DNA from: Hymenolepis diminuta
Taxonomy: Eukaryota; Platyhelminthes; Cestoda; Cyclophyllidea; Hymenolepididae
DNA length: 64,000 nt
NCBI GenBank assembly: GCA_900708905.1
Contig: CAADRB010000016.1
Span: 1,431,000-1,494,999, forward strand
Reading direction: 5' to 3'
In this document: piece by piece, positions 1-11,566 of the stretch
How the letters are laid out: the number at the start of each line of letters is the position of its first letter
Position numbering within the stretch: position 1 is the first letter of the stretch
Program-made: the position numbers and the translations under genes
The notes under the pieces: model-generated
Seen by the model: the letters and a program-made list of their open reading frames with translations, nothing else
What the model was told of the DNA's origin: nothing
The model's database searches: none

Positions 1-3000
1 TGAGATATTCCTCTATTGTTGTTATTCTAAAACAATGCCATCAACATACAAAGAGCTCTCTTGAATTCTGCTGGAGAGCTAATCTCACACTGAAAATTCC
101 TCCGCAGCCTTCCTGACCAATGTCATTTTCCTATCTTAAAATTAAACATATTTCTCAATTATCAATAAAAGTGTAAAATTAAGGAATCTAATCCATTCCT
201 AAATACTTACAATAAATGAATAATTAATGATAAATTAAGTTTTGCAAAGTCCCCAATCATAATTTTTCAAATGCAATAACTTATATATCCTTCATTAATA
301 TTAACATAAAAATAAGTGGTGGAATTAAGTTTTTGTATTGGTGCGTTTGCTAAGATATTTTATTTTGTCATTTTCAAATAATATCTTTATTTTGCTTTTT
401 TACATTGATAGAATTTTGCTTTCACATGATATTTTCCTCTTTTATTTTTTAATACTCGTAAGTTTACATCGATTGATAAGCCACATGAATTTAATAATCT
501 TATTAATTTAATTATTGAGATATAATGCCAATTCTTTGGTGCGTTTGTTGCATTTTAAAATCATATGCCTTGGAGTGATAAAATTTATTACATTTATTTA
601 TATTAGTTTGTATTGGATTCTTACACATTTATTACTTAAATCGAATGCTTTTTGTATTTGCTTTGATGGAAGTTTAGGAATAATTTACAAGGCCTGATTA
701 AAATTTAGATCGAAAATCACATTAGTATTTGTCATTATTTCCTGCGACAAGGCGAGGTGACCTTTTATTAGCTGGAAATCATTTTGACAACAGTAGCAGT
801 AAAATAATCCATATTAGGGTTGAGAAGGATACAGAAAATAAGTTGAAATAAAATGGGAGTATTAGAACGTCCTACTTCATTGAGTTTATGGATATAGTTA
901 ATGTACATTCAACTAATGGATTCCTTAAGATCCTGGCGTTTTGAGCAGAGCATCAAAAAAATGTAACTGTCTTCTAAATAAGTTTTTATTAAGGGACATT
1001 ATATAGATTAGGCCAGTTAATATCTTTAAGATGTAAGTTAGATGAAAACTGAGACTTCGAAACATGAATAGCACGAAAGTGTGATAAAAAGTGGCCATCT
1101 TGCCTAAATGATCACAGGAACTTAAAGGTGATTGTGTCCTAATCTATCCATTGCCCATCCAAGCTCTGTACTCATTTTAGACTGTATGTAACAGGTACTT
1201 CCATACGGATATGAATAACAGCCTAGCCTACTTCTATCGACCTTGGTTGCTTACACTACATATTGACCTGGTCGTACCAATAATACTTCTTGGAGTGACT
1301 AAGCTATTTTTTTCTCTCTTCTTTCCTTAACCAGCCGTAGCTTATTAATTTTTAGTGGACATCTAGATCATAGCAGCAGAAACCGCTATTTTAACGTTTC
1401 AGCAAGAGTCAAAAGTAGTTTGTTAGAATAATAACAACCATAAAATATGTTAAAAACACTGCATTTTTTGATATTACTTTATGAAAACTATTGTGTTTCA
1501 GTATCACAAATTATTCTGCGCACGCATATTTAGTCATTTTGCATAAAAGATCACTGTGTCGCCACTTTGCTATAACGTAACCAACTAGGAGTTTTGATAG
1601 TAATCTCGCAGAGCCAACAATCTAGAAAACTCGGTAATATAGCAACTTAACACAGAAGCTAATAACCCACGGCAGATCACAAGACACGTTTTAGTCAACA
1701 CGCGTGTATTAACGAAACTCACACTCAATCGGTATCGGCTTAAACAAATACGAATAATTATCAAGTGTCTTTTGTCGGTGGGGAAATAAAGAAAGAAGTT
1801 AAATTTTTTTTCATATAAGAAATATTGGGAGCGGGGGAAAATAATTATCATTTCTTCTAACAATTTCCATTATGACTTATTAACAATCGTCTTCCCCCAA
1901 ATGACTGTTAGCACAAAAAATAGGTTATGCATATGGACAGTAATATACAGTGGGTATTAGATTCTTTAGTGATAGCGAGCCTGTTTCACAAAGACCGTGC
2001 ATTCAATATTCATATTAGCTCATATAGTTCTCCCAGTACCTTGAATGTCAGAAAAAATTATTCAGAAAGAAGGTCTCAGCTTATACTAATATACAATTCT
2101 ATAACTATGGAGATCGGAGAGGCATCATTATCTAGTCCTTTAAATTTGGTAAATTCACTTGTAAGCTTTCTTATGCGTTCAAAAGAAGTCAAATATATTA
2201 TGGGATTATTACAATGCAAAAATAAGCACACCCCAACTATTGAAAACCGTTATTTAATACAATATATTTGCTCAAGTCAAATAGAATTGTTTCAAAATAT
2301 ATCAACGAATTAAGATTTCAATGAGGGAGGTAACACTCGCAGTTAGAGCTATATAGAAACCGTAATAACATTAGGTCTACCAAGGTCAAATCGATTGAAT
2401 ATTTGAAATAAGTTAAGCCATTTATGTTGTCAGGTCAGTTTGGAGGTGACAGGCAAGCCACCCCAACTTATTAATAAGTGAATTAGGTTTATATGCCAAA
2501 CATTCCTTCAGTAGACGTCAGTTACGTCTCGGCATGATGATCGCCACTTGTTTAGGTATCTATGTGCAAACACGCAAACACGGCGAGACCGCCAGTGGAC
2601 ACTATAGTGGAGATCTTATCGCCAGTCAATTATTTCTAATAGACAGGTGTCGATAGACATCTGCTGTCTGCAGCAGAAACCTTCGGTTTTAAGGCGGAAA
2701 CAAACAATTTCCATTTTTCACTTCCCTTATTTTATACAAAAGTAGGAGCTCTACATATCTCGTATCTCTGATATGATCTTTTGGAAAAAGCTGACATAGA
2801 AAATAAGATAGTATTTATTGGTTCACTTCCATTGACACCGTCGACTATTATTAAACGGGATGGTTGGTCAGACGGACTGTTAAATGCGAGCTTTTCATAA
2901 AAGGGTGCTCAAATTCTATTAATCATACTGGAGAGGTATAAAAGATAAAAAATGATGAGTGATAAAATATCATTATACAATTATCCATGACAAGGCAGAA

Positions 3001-4999
3001 ATTTTGATATCTAATTCTTGGGATGTAATCAAGTAGAGATTAAAAATAAAGTTAGGAAATCAACTTGACTTGTTAACTTTTTATTCTGGATTTACAAAGT
3101 TCAGTGCGTTTTACTCATTGCGCGTTTACTTTGTCTTAATGGTCCTTAAGAGGTTTATATTCGCAGTGTTCGGAGCCTACTGAACAGATGGTGCTCAATA
3201 TGATTTAAGCAACCTTTTCTTCTATTAACAAAGATGTTAAGATGGTACCGGCTAACAGAGCTCGCTAATGATAACTCAAATTGAACTCTAATCAAGATTA
3301 CATCATTGCTAAATTGGTACGTGGAGTATCTATAACTACACCCGTCTTTCAGATGTTCAAAGAAAGTGGGACTTCTCCTTAATTGCAAATTTTAATAACT
3401 TCGTCTTTTAGGTTATTTGTAGGAGAAATATTGAAATACTCTGCTATTAACGAGTAAAACGGTTTGCTAATAGTTCATTTGAATCCTGAAAAGTTTGGTT
3501 TTTATTTTTAACTCACTGCAGTCAATGTAAAAAAAATAACAAATTTCTTATTTGAAATAATTTTGCAATCTTTTTAAAAATTATTATTTTTCTCTCGCTA
3601 AATGACGTAAAACGCTCTTGACTCTAATGCAACGATAATATAATTGAAATAAAATTACCAGAAAATTTAATTCCACCACAATTTTCCAGTAATCAAAACA
3701 TGTGCATTTCGAAATTACAATTTTCCGAAATTAAACAGAGGGGCTGAAAGGCACACAATGTTATATATACACGACGAAGGCGGACGGGTGATTAAATCTA
3801 CGAACGGGCGTGTTATATATAAGAAAATAATATTTTTTCCGAAATAATTCTTACATCCAAGACTCTTTATTTTCCACCTTTTGATTCATATTTCTTTTAA
3901 TTCCCTTTTATCCAAACGAATTTATTTACTTTACAGTTGTAAATGGCGGATAATATAAATTGGCCTATCGATACGCAAACGCGCGTCTTGTTTTGATATA
4001 GTGGTTTGGATCGTTTTGTATTGCGGTGTTGTCGGATCGTATATGTAACTAGTACAATGTCTTGGGGAATCCAAGAGTCGGTTACGGTATCCTACAGAGA
4101 AGAGCAGATTAAAACAGTTCTTTCCTGATAAAGAATCATCTGAATGTATCATTTTATTTGGAAAGTCCTCAAATTGCAAATAATGTGTATAATGTTAGCA
4201 AGAAAGTTAAGGAAGTTAAATCATATCGTCTGCTGGTACCTTGGTTATCAAGAGAATAAATCTGAAGCTGCAGCTCAACTGCCAAAATTAATCAGCTGCT
4301 CAATATGTTCTGGACGCTGTGGATTTGAAGCCACTCAGGAAACATGGGACACACTCTAAAAGTTAGGCACCGGAATATTAGAACATTATGCAGTGAACTT
4401 GCATCCGAAAGTCGGATTTTGTTGGACTGTTTCGATACTTTTACTTTGTTTTCAGATATTGGGAAATTAGTCTCCTTCTCACTATATACTTCCTAAATAT
4501 ACCCTAAGATTATGATCATAGTTAATGAGCTGGATAAATTTATATGAAGTAAAACGAAATGGCTACTGTAAAGCAAATAACAGAATTGTCATTTTAACGC
4601 AGTAAGCCGCTGAATAATAAGACCATTTAGACCTCTGAACCATTGGAAGAAAACTGAACTGAGGCCAGGTAGTTTATGTTCGAGAGACTTTTGAAGTGAT
4701 GTTTATTATAGACGGATAAAATTACCAAATTTGCTGAAGGAGCAAAAACTGACAACCAATTTTCTTCAATCTATGCTAATTTGCGAACAAATTACTGAAT
4801 GTGTCGGACCAATTTCTTACATACACTTAAAGGTATTAAAATCTGAAAGCTGTGCATCTGTTTTCACGACCAGTATATTGTACACTGAGGTAATTTCGAA
4901 TGGAAATTAAAAGGAAATTTCATTTTCCTCTTAAAACAATAAATTTGCTTGCGAAAGAAATAAATTTTTGCTTGGTTGGCTAATAATGTGGTAGTGGCC
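1..4999. other. Gene-poor AT-rich stretch, no recognisable gene
   Basis: I see no conserved protein, RNA gene or clear transposon here. The longest open frame (1927-2313, +, 128 codons from an ATG) has AT-rich composition, no recognisable domain and no flanking splice signals. A more GC-rich patch at about 2500-2700 looks like an old repeat, but I could not match it to another copy in the window. Confidence 0.5.
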
Positions 5000-5199
5000 A
5001 CAATCCAGTGTTCGAGAGATGAAACTTATGAACCAAGCTCTTTTCGGTGTCATAGCAAAAACACTGAAAATTATGATTGCTTAAAGTTGGAATTTTCTTT
5101 TAAAAATTCGCAACAAACTGACGGAAAGAAAAGTTTTTTAGTTCGAATTAACCATCGTTGTTGAAGCAAAGATGATAGCAAGGAGGATCAATATTTGCT

Positions 5200-5715
5200 G
5201 TGCACAGGAAGTGCAATATCGATTCCACGTCACTGACACGTCATAACTATTGCAACATTCTTCACAAGTATACAGCCGTTGTAAATCGAATGTGCAATGG
5301 TTTGCTAAAGGAGGATCAATTCAGGTGCCTTGTATTCATTCAGGGTTTTCGTTCGCCGTATTATGCGGAAATTGGTCTGAAATTGTTTTCTCTTTTACAC
5401 AAAAACCCAGATATTATGCTACATAATCTGGTGGATGAATACAATAACTTTCGGAGCCTCATTGCCGACTCGAATATAGTTGAAAGCAATGAAACTCGTG
5501 CATGTCAAATCAAGAAGCCCGAAATCGACTGATCACCCGAAAATTACCGGACGCCGCAGCCGCTGTCTCAGAGACAGCACAAATATTCGAAGAATAATAA
5601 ACCGAAGTGCCGATTTTGTGGCGATTTTCACTTCTGTAAAGACGGTCCTTTCTATAAACATCAGGGTCAGGATTGCAATTCGTACAGACACAAGGAAGGA
5701 TTCTGTCAGGGCAGT
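5200..5715 (+). pseudogene. Gag remnant with zinc knuckle
   Basis: This is the structural-protein part of the retrotransposon at 5.0-6.6 kb. The frame from 5200 (stop at 5530-5532) holds a helical capsid-like segment around 'FRCLVFIQGF' and 'NPDIMLHNLVDEYNNF', typical of CsRn1-like Gag. The nucleocapsid-type segment (about 5599-5712, motif C-x2-C with further Cys and His residues) continues in another frame, so at least one frameshift separates the two. No intact start is apparent, and sequence before about 5200 has stops. Confidence 0.7.
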
Positions 5716-5793
5716 CAACACTGACCGTATTCAGGCCACAGGAGAGGTCGCTATCGGAATCAACATCGCCAAGGGCATGGCATACTAACTACC

Positions 5794-6123
5794 ATGCAGG
5801 TTAATGAAAGCAGACGTCGCTATGTAACCTTTTGCATTAATGGAAGACATATTGAGTTGCAGGTTGACACTGGATCAGAAATCACCATAGTTTCAGAGGT
5901 AGCGTGGAAAACTCTTGGTAGTCAAAAGCTAGATACTGTTCCTTTTAAAGTATCTAATGCCTCAGGTGATGCAGTGCAACTGTCGGGAGCGATGAAATGT
6001 GAGCAATCTTCAAGGGAAAAACTACCGCCACTGTATGTTATGTGGCTGATCGCGACATCAACCTGCTCGGGTTGGATTGGATTGAAATGTTCAATGTCCT
6101 CGAGCCGAAAGTATAAAGTGTAA
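5794..6123 (+). pseudogene. Retropepsin-like aspartic protease fragment
   Basis: In the intact element the protease cleaves the polyprotein. The segment carries the active-site motif 'LQVDTGSEITIVS' (Asp-Thr-Gly) at about residues 27-39 of the open stretch, followed by the expected hydrophobic strands. The frame then drifts: after about residue 70 it no longer resembles a retropepsin, and the expected downstream Leu-Gly motif reads in another frame near 6066 ('LLGLDWIE'-like), which indicates a frameshift. RT should follow but does not. Confidence 0.75.
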
Positions 6124-6230
6124 CCTGCCCACAAGGGCGAATAAAAGAGAAGTATCAGAGAACGGAGGATTTCGGCCAAGCTGATCTGTCTTCCCTCATC
6201 GAAAATCAGCCTGCGAAAGACGAAGAAACA

Positions 6231-6608
6231 GTGGTTACGTCCATACCGGTTGAAAGAGATGCGCAACACATACTGGCGGAGTTGATTCGAAACACTCCGG
6301 TATCAGCAGAGGAAATGCGAAAGGAAACGGAGAAAGATGCAGCCCCACTGCAAGCGGCAAGGAACCCGATTTGCCAAGATCCTGTACTATGGGCACAAAT
6401 GGAAATCCCGTGGACCAGGTTACATGTCGATTTCAGGGGTCCAGTAAGCGGTATTACTTATTTGCTTGTTGTTGATTCATATTCTAAATGGCCAGAAGTA
6501 GTACCACTAACCGTGGCATCTAGCGGCACAACGATTGGCGCAATGGATCGAATCTTCTCGACACACAGATTCCCAAAGACTCCAGTTTCGGAGAACGGAA
6601 CACAATAA
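6231..6608 (+). pseudogene. Integrase core fragment with RNase H linker
   Basis: The first about 40 codons match the linker between RNase H and integrase. They are followed by a start of the catalytic core: 'WTRLHVDFRGPVSGITYLLV' and 'KWPEVVPL', containing the first catalytic Asp. The N-terminal H2C2 zinc domain is missing, implying a second deletion. The second catalytic Asp position (normally DNGTQ) reads 'SENGTQ', an Asp-to-Glu change, and a stop follows at once. The third catalytic residue is absent, so the fragment cannot function. Confidence 0.85.
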
Positions 6609-8925
6609 AATGCATTAAGACAAATAGGAACCTAATAGTTGCTGAGAAGATTCTTCGACCTCCACAGATTCGCTTATGCCGGTTAACAGCGATAAAAATA
6701 TTAATGATAAAAGTGTTATTATGAACTCGGATAGTTCCAGATTATAGAAGCTCTATTTGATTACAATAATCAGCGAGTCGCAGATGTTAATGAAGCATTA
6801 AATATAGGGAAAAAAGAATGTGCAGTGCATTCTGACATTATCAAAAAAGTAAAGATGATCATTTTTAATAAAAAAATAAGACTAAACAGAATAATAGTTA
6901 ATATTAAATCCCCAGTTGCAAGTTTAATGAATATCATATTTTATGGCCGCTAATTAAAACACTTTCTCATTTATAGTTTTAAAATTTTGTTGATTTAAAA
7001 GCATAAGTTTCTAATGATATCCTTTTGTATAAAAATTATCTAGGACGCAATAGTTCAATCTGCTTTCCTTAAAATTAAATGACGTATCTGTTCCTTCCTC
7101 TGATAATAAATCGAATTCGCTTAGCATCAGATGCGATTTAGTTCGTGCTGGAAAAGCATTATCATAACAAATAAATTTTAAGAAGGTGTGTTAATTCCAA
7201 AGATAAATTTGACGTCTAAATTCTAAAGCTTATTGGGTTGGTGGTTTTTATTTGTCACATACCGATGTACATTAATAAATTAATATTAATACTTTCATTT
7301 CACCCCTAATCATATTAAGGTAGGTTGTTTAAGAGAATGAGGATTTTCAATGGAAAAATTTTTTGAATAAGACAAAAATTTTCACCAAATAAACTTTCAG
7401 TGTTGAAAAATAAGAACCTACTAGAAAAACAAAATACATTTTGCGTATTAACACTCGATACACATTTAAATAGGAATTCTTCAACGTTGGTAAGGCGATT
7501 GACTACCTTAATCTTGTTTTTGTTCCTCACATACTCACAGCAAAAGCCTAAGTAAAAACCCTTTCTTAAGAGAATTGCAAACAGAACTTTATTTAAATAG
7601 GGGAAACTGTGTTGAGAACCTTACATTCTACCTCCTCTTTTGATAACATTTTGTGGTTGGTCATCCACATTCCTTGATGTAAACTGATGGAGAATGAACT
7701 TACTACCTCACAAATCAGATAGTTAAAATATGTCGAAATTACTACTCCAAAAATTAAATATAGCAATACCTAGACGCTTGCAAATATGCAAAAATAAAGA
7801 TAAACACTTAGGAACAAAGTTTTTCACCTATTTGCCTATCTCAAATACTAAAAGCCCGTTCAAGGTCAACGCTCTATCTGTCAAGGCTCAGCGTGAGACA
7901 TTTGCTGAACCAAAAAAAAAACAAATTTTGTTGACATAAACCATAATTTCGGAGTAAAATTTTCGGGGATAATATTTAATATTATTTAAATATAATAAAA
8001 TATTACAATTTAATGAAGTAAATCAAAATATGCCTAATTATTATTTTACCATTTAGAACTAATTCCGTAGAGACTGTGATAATTTCTTCAGAGCTTATTA
8101 GTACATAATTGCCTGAAGTTTTAGATTTATTACGAATGTTGATAGATAATGTAATTTTCAAATATGAGGTTTATCAGTGGTCATATCTTTAAGCATTATT
8201 CATTGACAATTAACATCTACTTTTGGAAGGAATCTATGCAGTAACGTTCATCATTTGCGACAACTGATCGGAAGAAATTATAATACTCCTGGACAAATTT
8301 ATAAATATTAAGTGAAGGGTATTTTTATTTATAATTTCTTTGCACGTTTACTTACTGAACCATCTCGTCCCCAGTAATGCATTTAGTATTTTCATAAATC
8401 AGCAGTCCCATTATTACATTTCATAAACTAAATAATCTGTGTAGGTAGTTTTACATGAATAAATGGTCTCGCGATTTATATCCATTCACATAAAAAACCT
8501 ACTGTGATGCGGATTTCACTTTATCGGAAGGCATTTTTCCACAATGAGCCTAAAGGTGATACTGCGAAAATGCACTAGTTTTGCTCCAATACACATTTCA
8601 ATAATCAATTCTAATGAGAATGTAAACCTTTGACATTTCCACTAATTTAAAATAATCAAACGTCAACATATATTTCAAATGACTTATCATGAAAATAGTT
8701 CGAATTTCCATTGAATTTGATTCCTACAAATCACATTTCAAAGCAGTGTCTAGGAGTTTTGCGAGTGATATATTCCCAGTAACCATAGTGTGACTATGTA
8801 ACCTTACTACCATTACGTATAACAAGATATCTTACAATTTCTTTATGCTTGAAAAAAACATCAATCGAATGAGCGAACTTTTACATTATTTCAAGAAAAC
8901 ATCAAGCATATTTACATAGCGAAAT
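6609..8925. other. Intergenic AT-rich DNA
   Basis: No supported feature. Open frames here (for example 7315-7530 minus and 7730-7939 plus) are short, low-complexity and lack homologous wording or splice signals. No 3' LTR of the neighbouring retrotransposon could be identified. Confidence 0.5.
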
Positions 8926-9375
8926 TCATTTCGTTTTACTCTCATATTGACTTTGTAAGTAGAGGTAGAATATAGGATCTATACCCTTAAAGCAGTCCGG
9001 AAAGGGCCTTTTGTTAATATGACAATCCAGAAAAGTAACTCTTAAAAACAATCGAGCTAACGTCGTATCTGTATCCGGAAATGAATTCTTAGGTTTTAAT
9101 AAACGCGATTTTCCTTGAACAAATTGCCATGTTGGTAAATCACCTGGATAGTTGCTCTTAAAAAAGGAAAAAAAAATCAATAAGATAAGAGAAAAGTAAT
9201 AGGTGCTAATAATTGTCTTACTCACTGGAATATGGAAAATATGAGTTGCCGGTTTTGAGAATACACGCTTGATAATAAATCGAGAACTAGATTGTCTGAC
9301 ATATTTAAATTCGTTTTGCCCACCAAACTGGAGCGTTGACATTATAGTTAACTTCTCAATATCGGCTAAACTCAT
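8926..9375 (-). CDS. Unknown conserved-looking small protein, two exons
   Basis: I do not recognise the family. Exon 1 is 9226-9375 (50 codons from an ATG) and exon 2 is 8926-9156 (76 codons plus stop), predicting 126 aa. The intron (9157-9225, 69 nt) starts GTGAGT and ends in a pyrimidine-rich tract with TTTTTTAAG. It is in phase 0, its length is divisible by three and it holds no stop, so reading straight through gives 149 aa with an artificial Phe/Ile/Leu-rich insert. The spliced product is soluble, basic in the first half (several Arg/Lys near residues 27-42), with the stretch 'GDLPTWQFVQGKSRLLKPK' after the junction. Composition and the precise splice signals favour a real gene; there is no signal peptide or membrane segment. 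It lies 1.6 kb downstream of RPL11 on the same strand. Confidence 0.7.
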   Translation of the reverse strand: MSLADIEKLTIMSTLQFGGQNEFKYVRQSSSRFIIKRVFSKPATHIFHIPVSKTIISTYYFSLILLIFFSFFKSNYPGDLPTWQFVQGKSRLLKPKNSFPDTDTTLARLFLRVTFLDCHINKRPFPDCFKGIDPIFYLYLQSQYESKTK

Positions 9376-10993
9376 TACTTATTTTGACTCTGCTAACATA
9401 AATCTGAAACATGGTTTCATCAGCAGATGCTGTTATAACATGAGTACAGTTCATTATATTAATCTGAACACCTCTCAAAATAGCATAGAGTTAAACAGTT
9501 TTCTTGTCTTGTCTATTCTATTTTCCAATCAATTTCACAATATTAATTTCTCTGCTTTCAAAATTACTCATAATATACACTTCGGTTTCATTAGGTTCCT
9601 ACCAAACCCAACAACATAGCCTCAAACAGACCTTAATTTGTCCACTAAAGGCAAAACTATAACAAAAAATTGACATGTATAATTATCTTAAGTTAAGTAT
9701 CGAGAGTATATTAGGCCGTAATCTTGTTTCGAAAGTTCCTAGCTAAAATGCCGTATACAACATGATGACCAGCATTGAAATCTCCCGAGTTTGTATTCTC
9801 TACTGCATTTTAGGACGCAGAGCACGCCCTAGAGCCTCAACTTTATTTATAAGACAAACCTCTTCGAACGCAGCCCACCTCACACCCTACTTGAATATGC
9901 TTTTAAGAGCACAATTGGACTGGAAATATAGCGGCCTGGGACGATGAGACCCAAACATCCTGGAATCCACAACTAGTAACTTAATGCTTTGAGCGTTATA
10001 AAAACAGTGGAAAACTCTAACTTAGTGTCTCAATAGTACCAACACAACTAGGCCGACCCAATTGAAAGCACTTCAACTGATTATGTCTTGCAGAAATAAG
10101 ACCTAAATTGACTCTATGATACACTGAACTTTGTTCCAAAAAAGTAATTCCAAATCTCGTCTCACTTTCCTTAAGTTAGATCACTAACAAATGCAGAGAG
10201 CACCAACAAATAAGTTTCATTCACTTCGATCTTAACTGTTCTAAAGTCAGAAGTAAATTTAGTGCTAATTTCAAGAAGTCAGTTCATTTCATATGTTAAC
10301 GATTGCCTTTCTATTTGTCACGATCACTTTAGACAGCAAAAATGTGGCTAGGACTGACATTCTCCACTCATCAATGTGCCCCACTTAGATGCCGTAAACT
10401 TTCGATAGAGAAAATCAATTTATCAGCGACGCCATACCCAACCTCTACGAGCTCCTTCAAGGCAAAAATAAAAACCCTTTCAACCATATTCTCATTAAAC
10501 CGAAACGGGCTCCGACTTTCAAACCAGTGCAATAATATAAAAAAGTAGAATAATTCCGGACTTCACTAGTATAAACCTTCAGGGTAATCAGCATTTCATT
10601 CAACAATTACTTTATTTTACTACTACTACAATCGCTTATACACTATCGAAAGTGTACTGATTGATAATTAGCCGTGATAAACATAAAAAACAAATTAGTC
10701 CGGTCGCAATCTAAAAAGATAACCAATAGTAGATTGCGCGTCAATTCCAATTAATTAATGCATTTTCATGAATCGACTCCCAACGGCTAACTCTTATCAG
10801 CGGATTCCAAATATATCAAAAAGGAAAACCACACGATATAGAACAAATGCAGTGAAAATCGATTTAAATAAAAACTGAATTAACCACTGAAATAGTAGAA
10901 AACCAAACACACGGCAATAAAGTAACAATTTTAGAACCCAAACAAAAGCCGTAAAACCGAATATAATCAACTCCAGCTTTACAGAATATATAT
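9376..10993. other. Intergenic stretch between small unknown gene and RPL11
   Basis: No gene recognised. Plus-strand open frames at 9269-9619, 9762-9947 and 10342-10548 have no recognisable domain. The part nearest 10993 should include the 3' UTR of RPL11; no unambiguous polyadenylation site was assigned. Confidence 0.5.
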
Positions 10994-11566
10994 TTACTTA
11001 TTCATTAGAATACCATCATATTTGCTTTGGAACCATTTCATGGCCTCCTCGCGGGTTACATGATGCTGGGGTCCAATTCTTGAGACGCAACGACGTCTGT
11101 GTGTGACACGCTGTCCAGCACGACCGAGGATAACGTAGAAATCCATACCGTAGATACCGATGGAGGGATCGTACTTGAGACCCAAATCAATATGTTCGGT
11201 CAAACCAAAACCGAAGTGGCCCATTTTGCTGAAACAGGACTTTGGAAGTTCGTATTCTTTAACCTTAAGACCACGCTCCAAAATTTCTAAAAAGTAAACG
11301 GTCAAAAAGTACGTCATACCTTCGGCCTTGGCTCCGCGAACGGTGCAGTGGACAGCAATCTTTTCATTTCTGCGGATACCAAAGGTACGCACAGTGAGCC
11401 GAGCCTTGCTGAACACTGGCTGCTGATTTGTAAGTTGTTCCAAAACCTTGGCTGCACGGGTAAGACGATCACCACTCTCACCAACACAAATGTTCAAGCA
11501 AAGTTTTTGAATGCGGATACTCCGCATAGGGTTATTTTCAGACTTCAACCTCTTAGCAGCAACCAT
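10994..11566 (-). CDS. RPL11: 60S ribosomal protein L11 (uL5)
   Basis: Component of the large ribosomal subunit at the 5S RNP contact. The protein is recognised directly: '[20 protein letters not shown]', '[20 protein letters not shown]', '[14 protein letters not shown]' and the terminal '[14 protein letters not shown]' are hallmark uL5 wording. Exon 1 is 11320-11566 and exon 2 10994-11286. The intron at 11287-11319 is only 33 nt (GTATGA...TTTTTAG) and splits the Glu codon that follows Lys-Ala-Glu. The spliced product is 179 aa, against 178 in human. Left unspliced, the intron adds 11 codons without a stop, so a naive single-exon model of 190 aa is misleading. The ATG at 11564-11566 fits the family N-terminus, which is variable. 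Confidence 0.97.
   Translation of the reverse strand: MVAAKRLKSENNPMRSIRIQKLCLNICVGESGDRLTRAAKVLEQLTNQQPVFSKARLTVRTFGIRRNEKIAVHCTVRGAKAEGMTYFLTVYFLEILERGLKVKEYELPKSCFSKMGHFGFGLTEHIDLGLKYDPSIGIYGMDFYVILGRAGQRVTHRRRCVSRIGPQHHVTREEAMKWFQSKYDGILMNK

Larger units (their letters stand above)
5000..6608 (+). mobile_element. Degenerate Gypsy-type (CsRn1-like) LTR retrotransposon, internally deleted
   Basis: In order along the plus strand are a gag-like segment, a Cys-rich zinc knuckle, an aspartic protease with a DTGS active site, a fragment of the RNase H-integrase linker and part of the integrase core. They lie in different frames with stops between them. Reverse transcriptase and RNase H are absent: the protease is followed within about 110 nt by linker sequence normally found kilobases away. 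The order gag-knuckle-PR-(RT-RH)-IN is that of Metaviridae/Gypsy, and the gag and integrase wording resembles the CsRn1 group known from flukes. I could not find LTRs or target-site duplications, so the ends are approximate. The copy is dead. Confidence 0.85.

Noticed and set aside
1927..2313. 128-codon plus-strand open frame
   Set aside because: AT-rich composition, no domain, no splice or polyadenylation context; compatible with chance.
10994..11566. Single-exon RPL11 of 190 aa
   Set aside because: The 11 extra residues coincide with a 33-nt intron, and removing it restores the family sequence.
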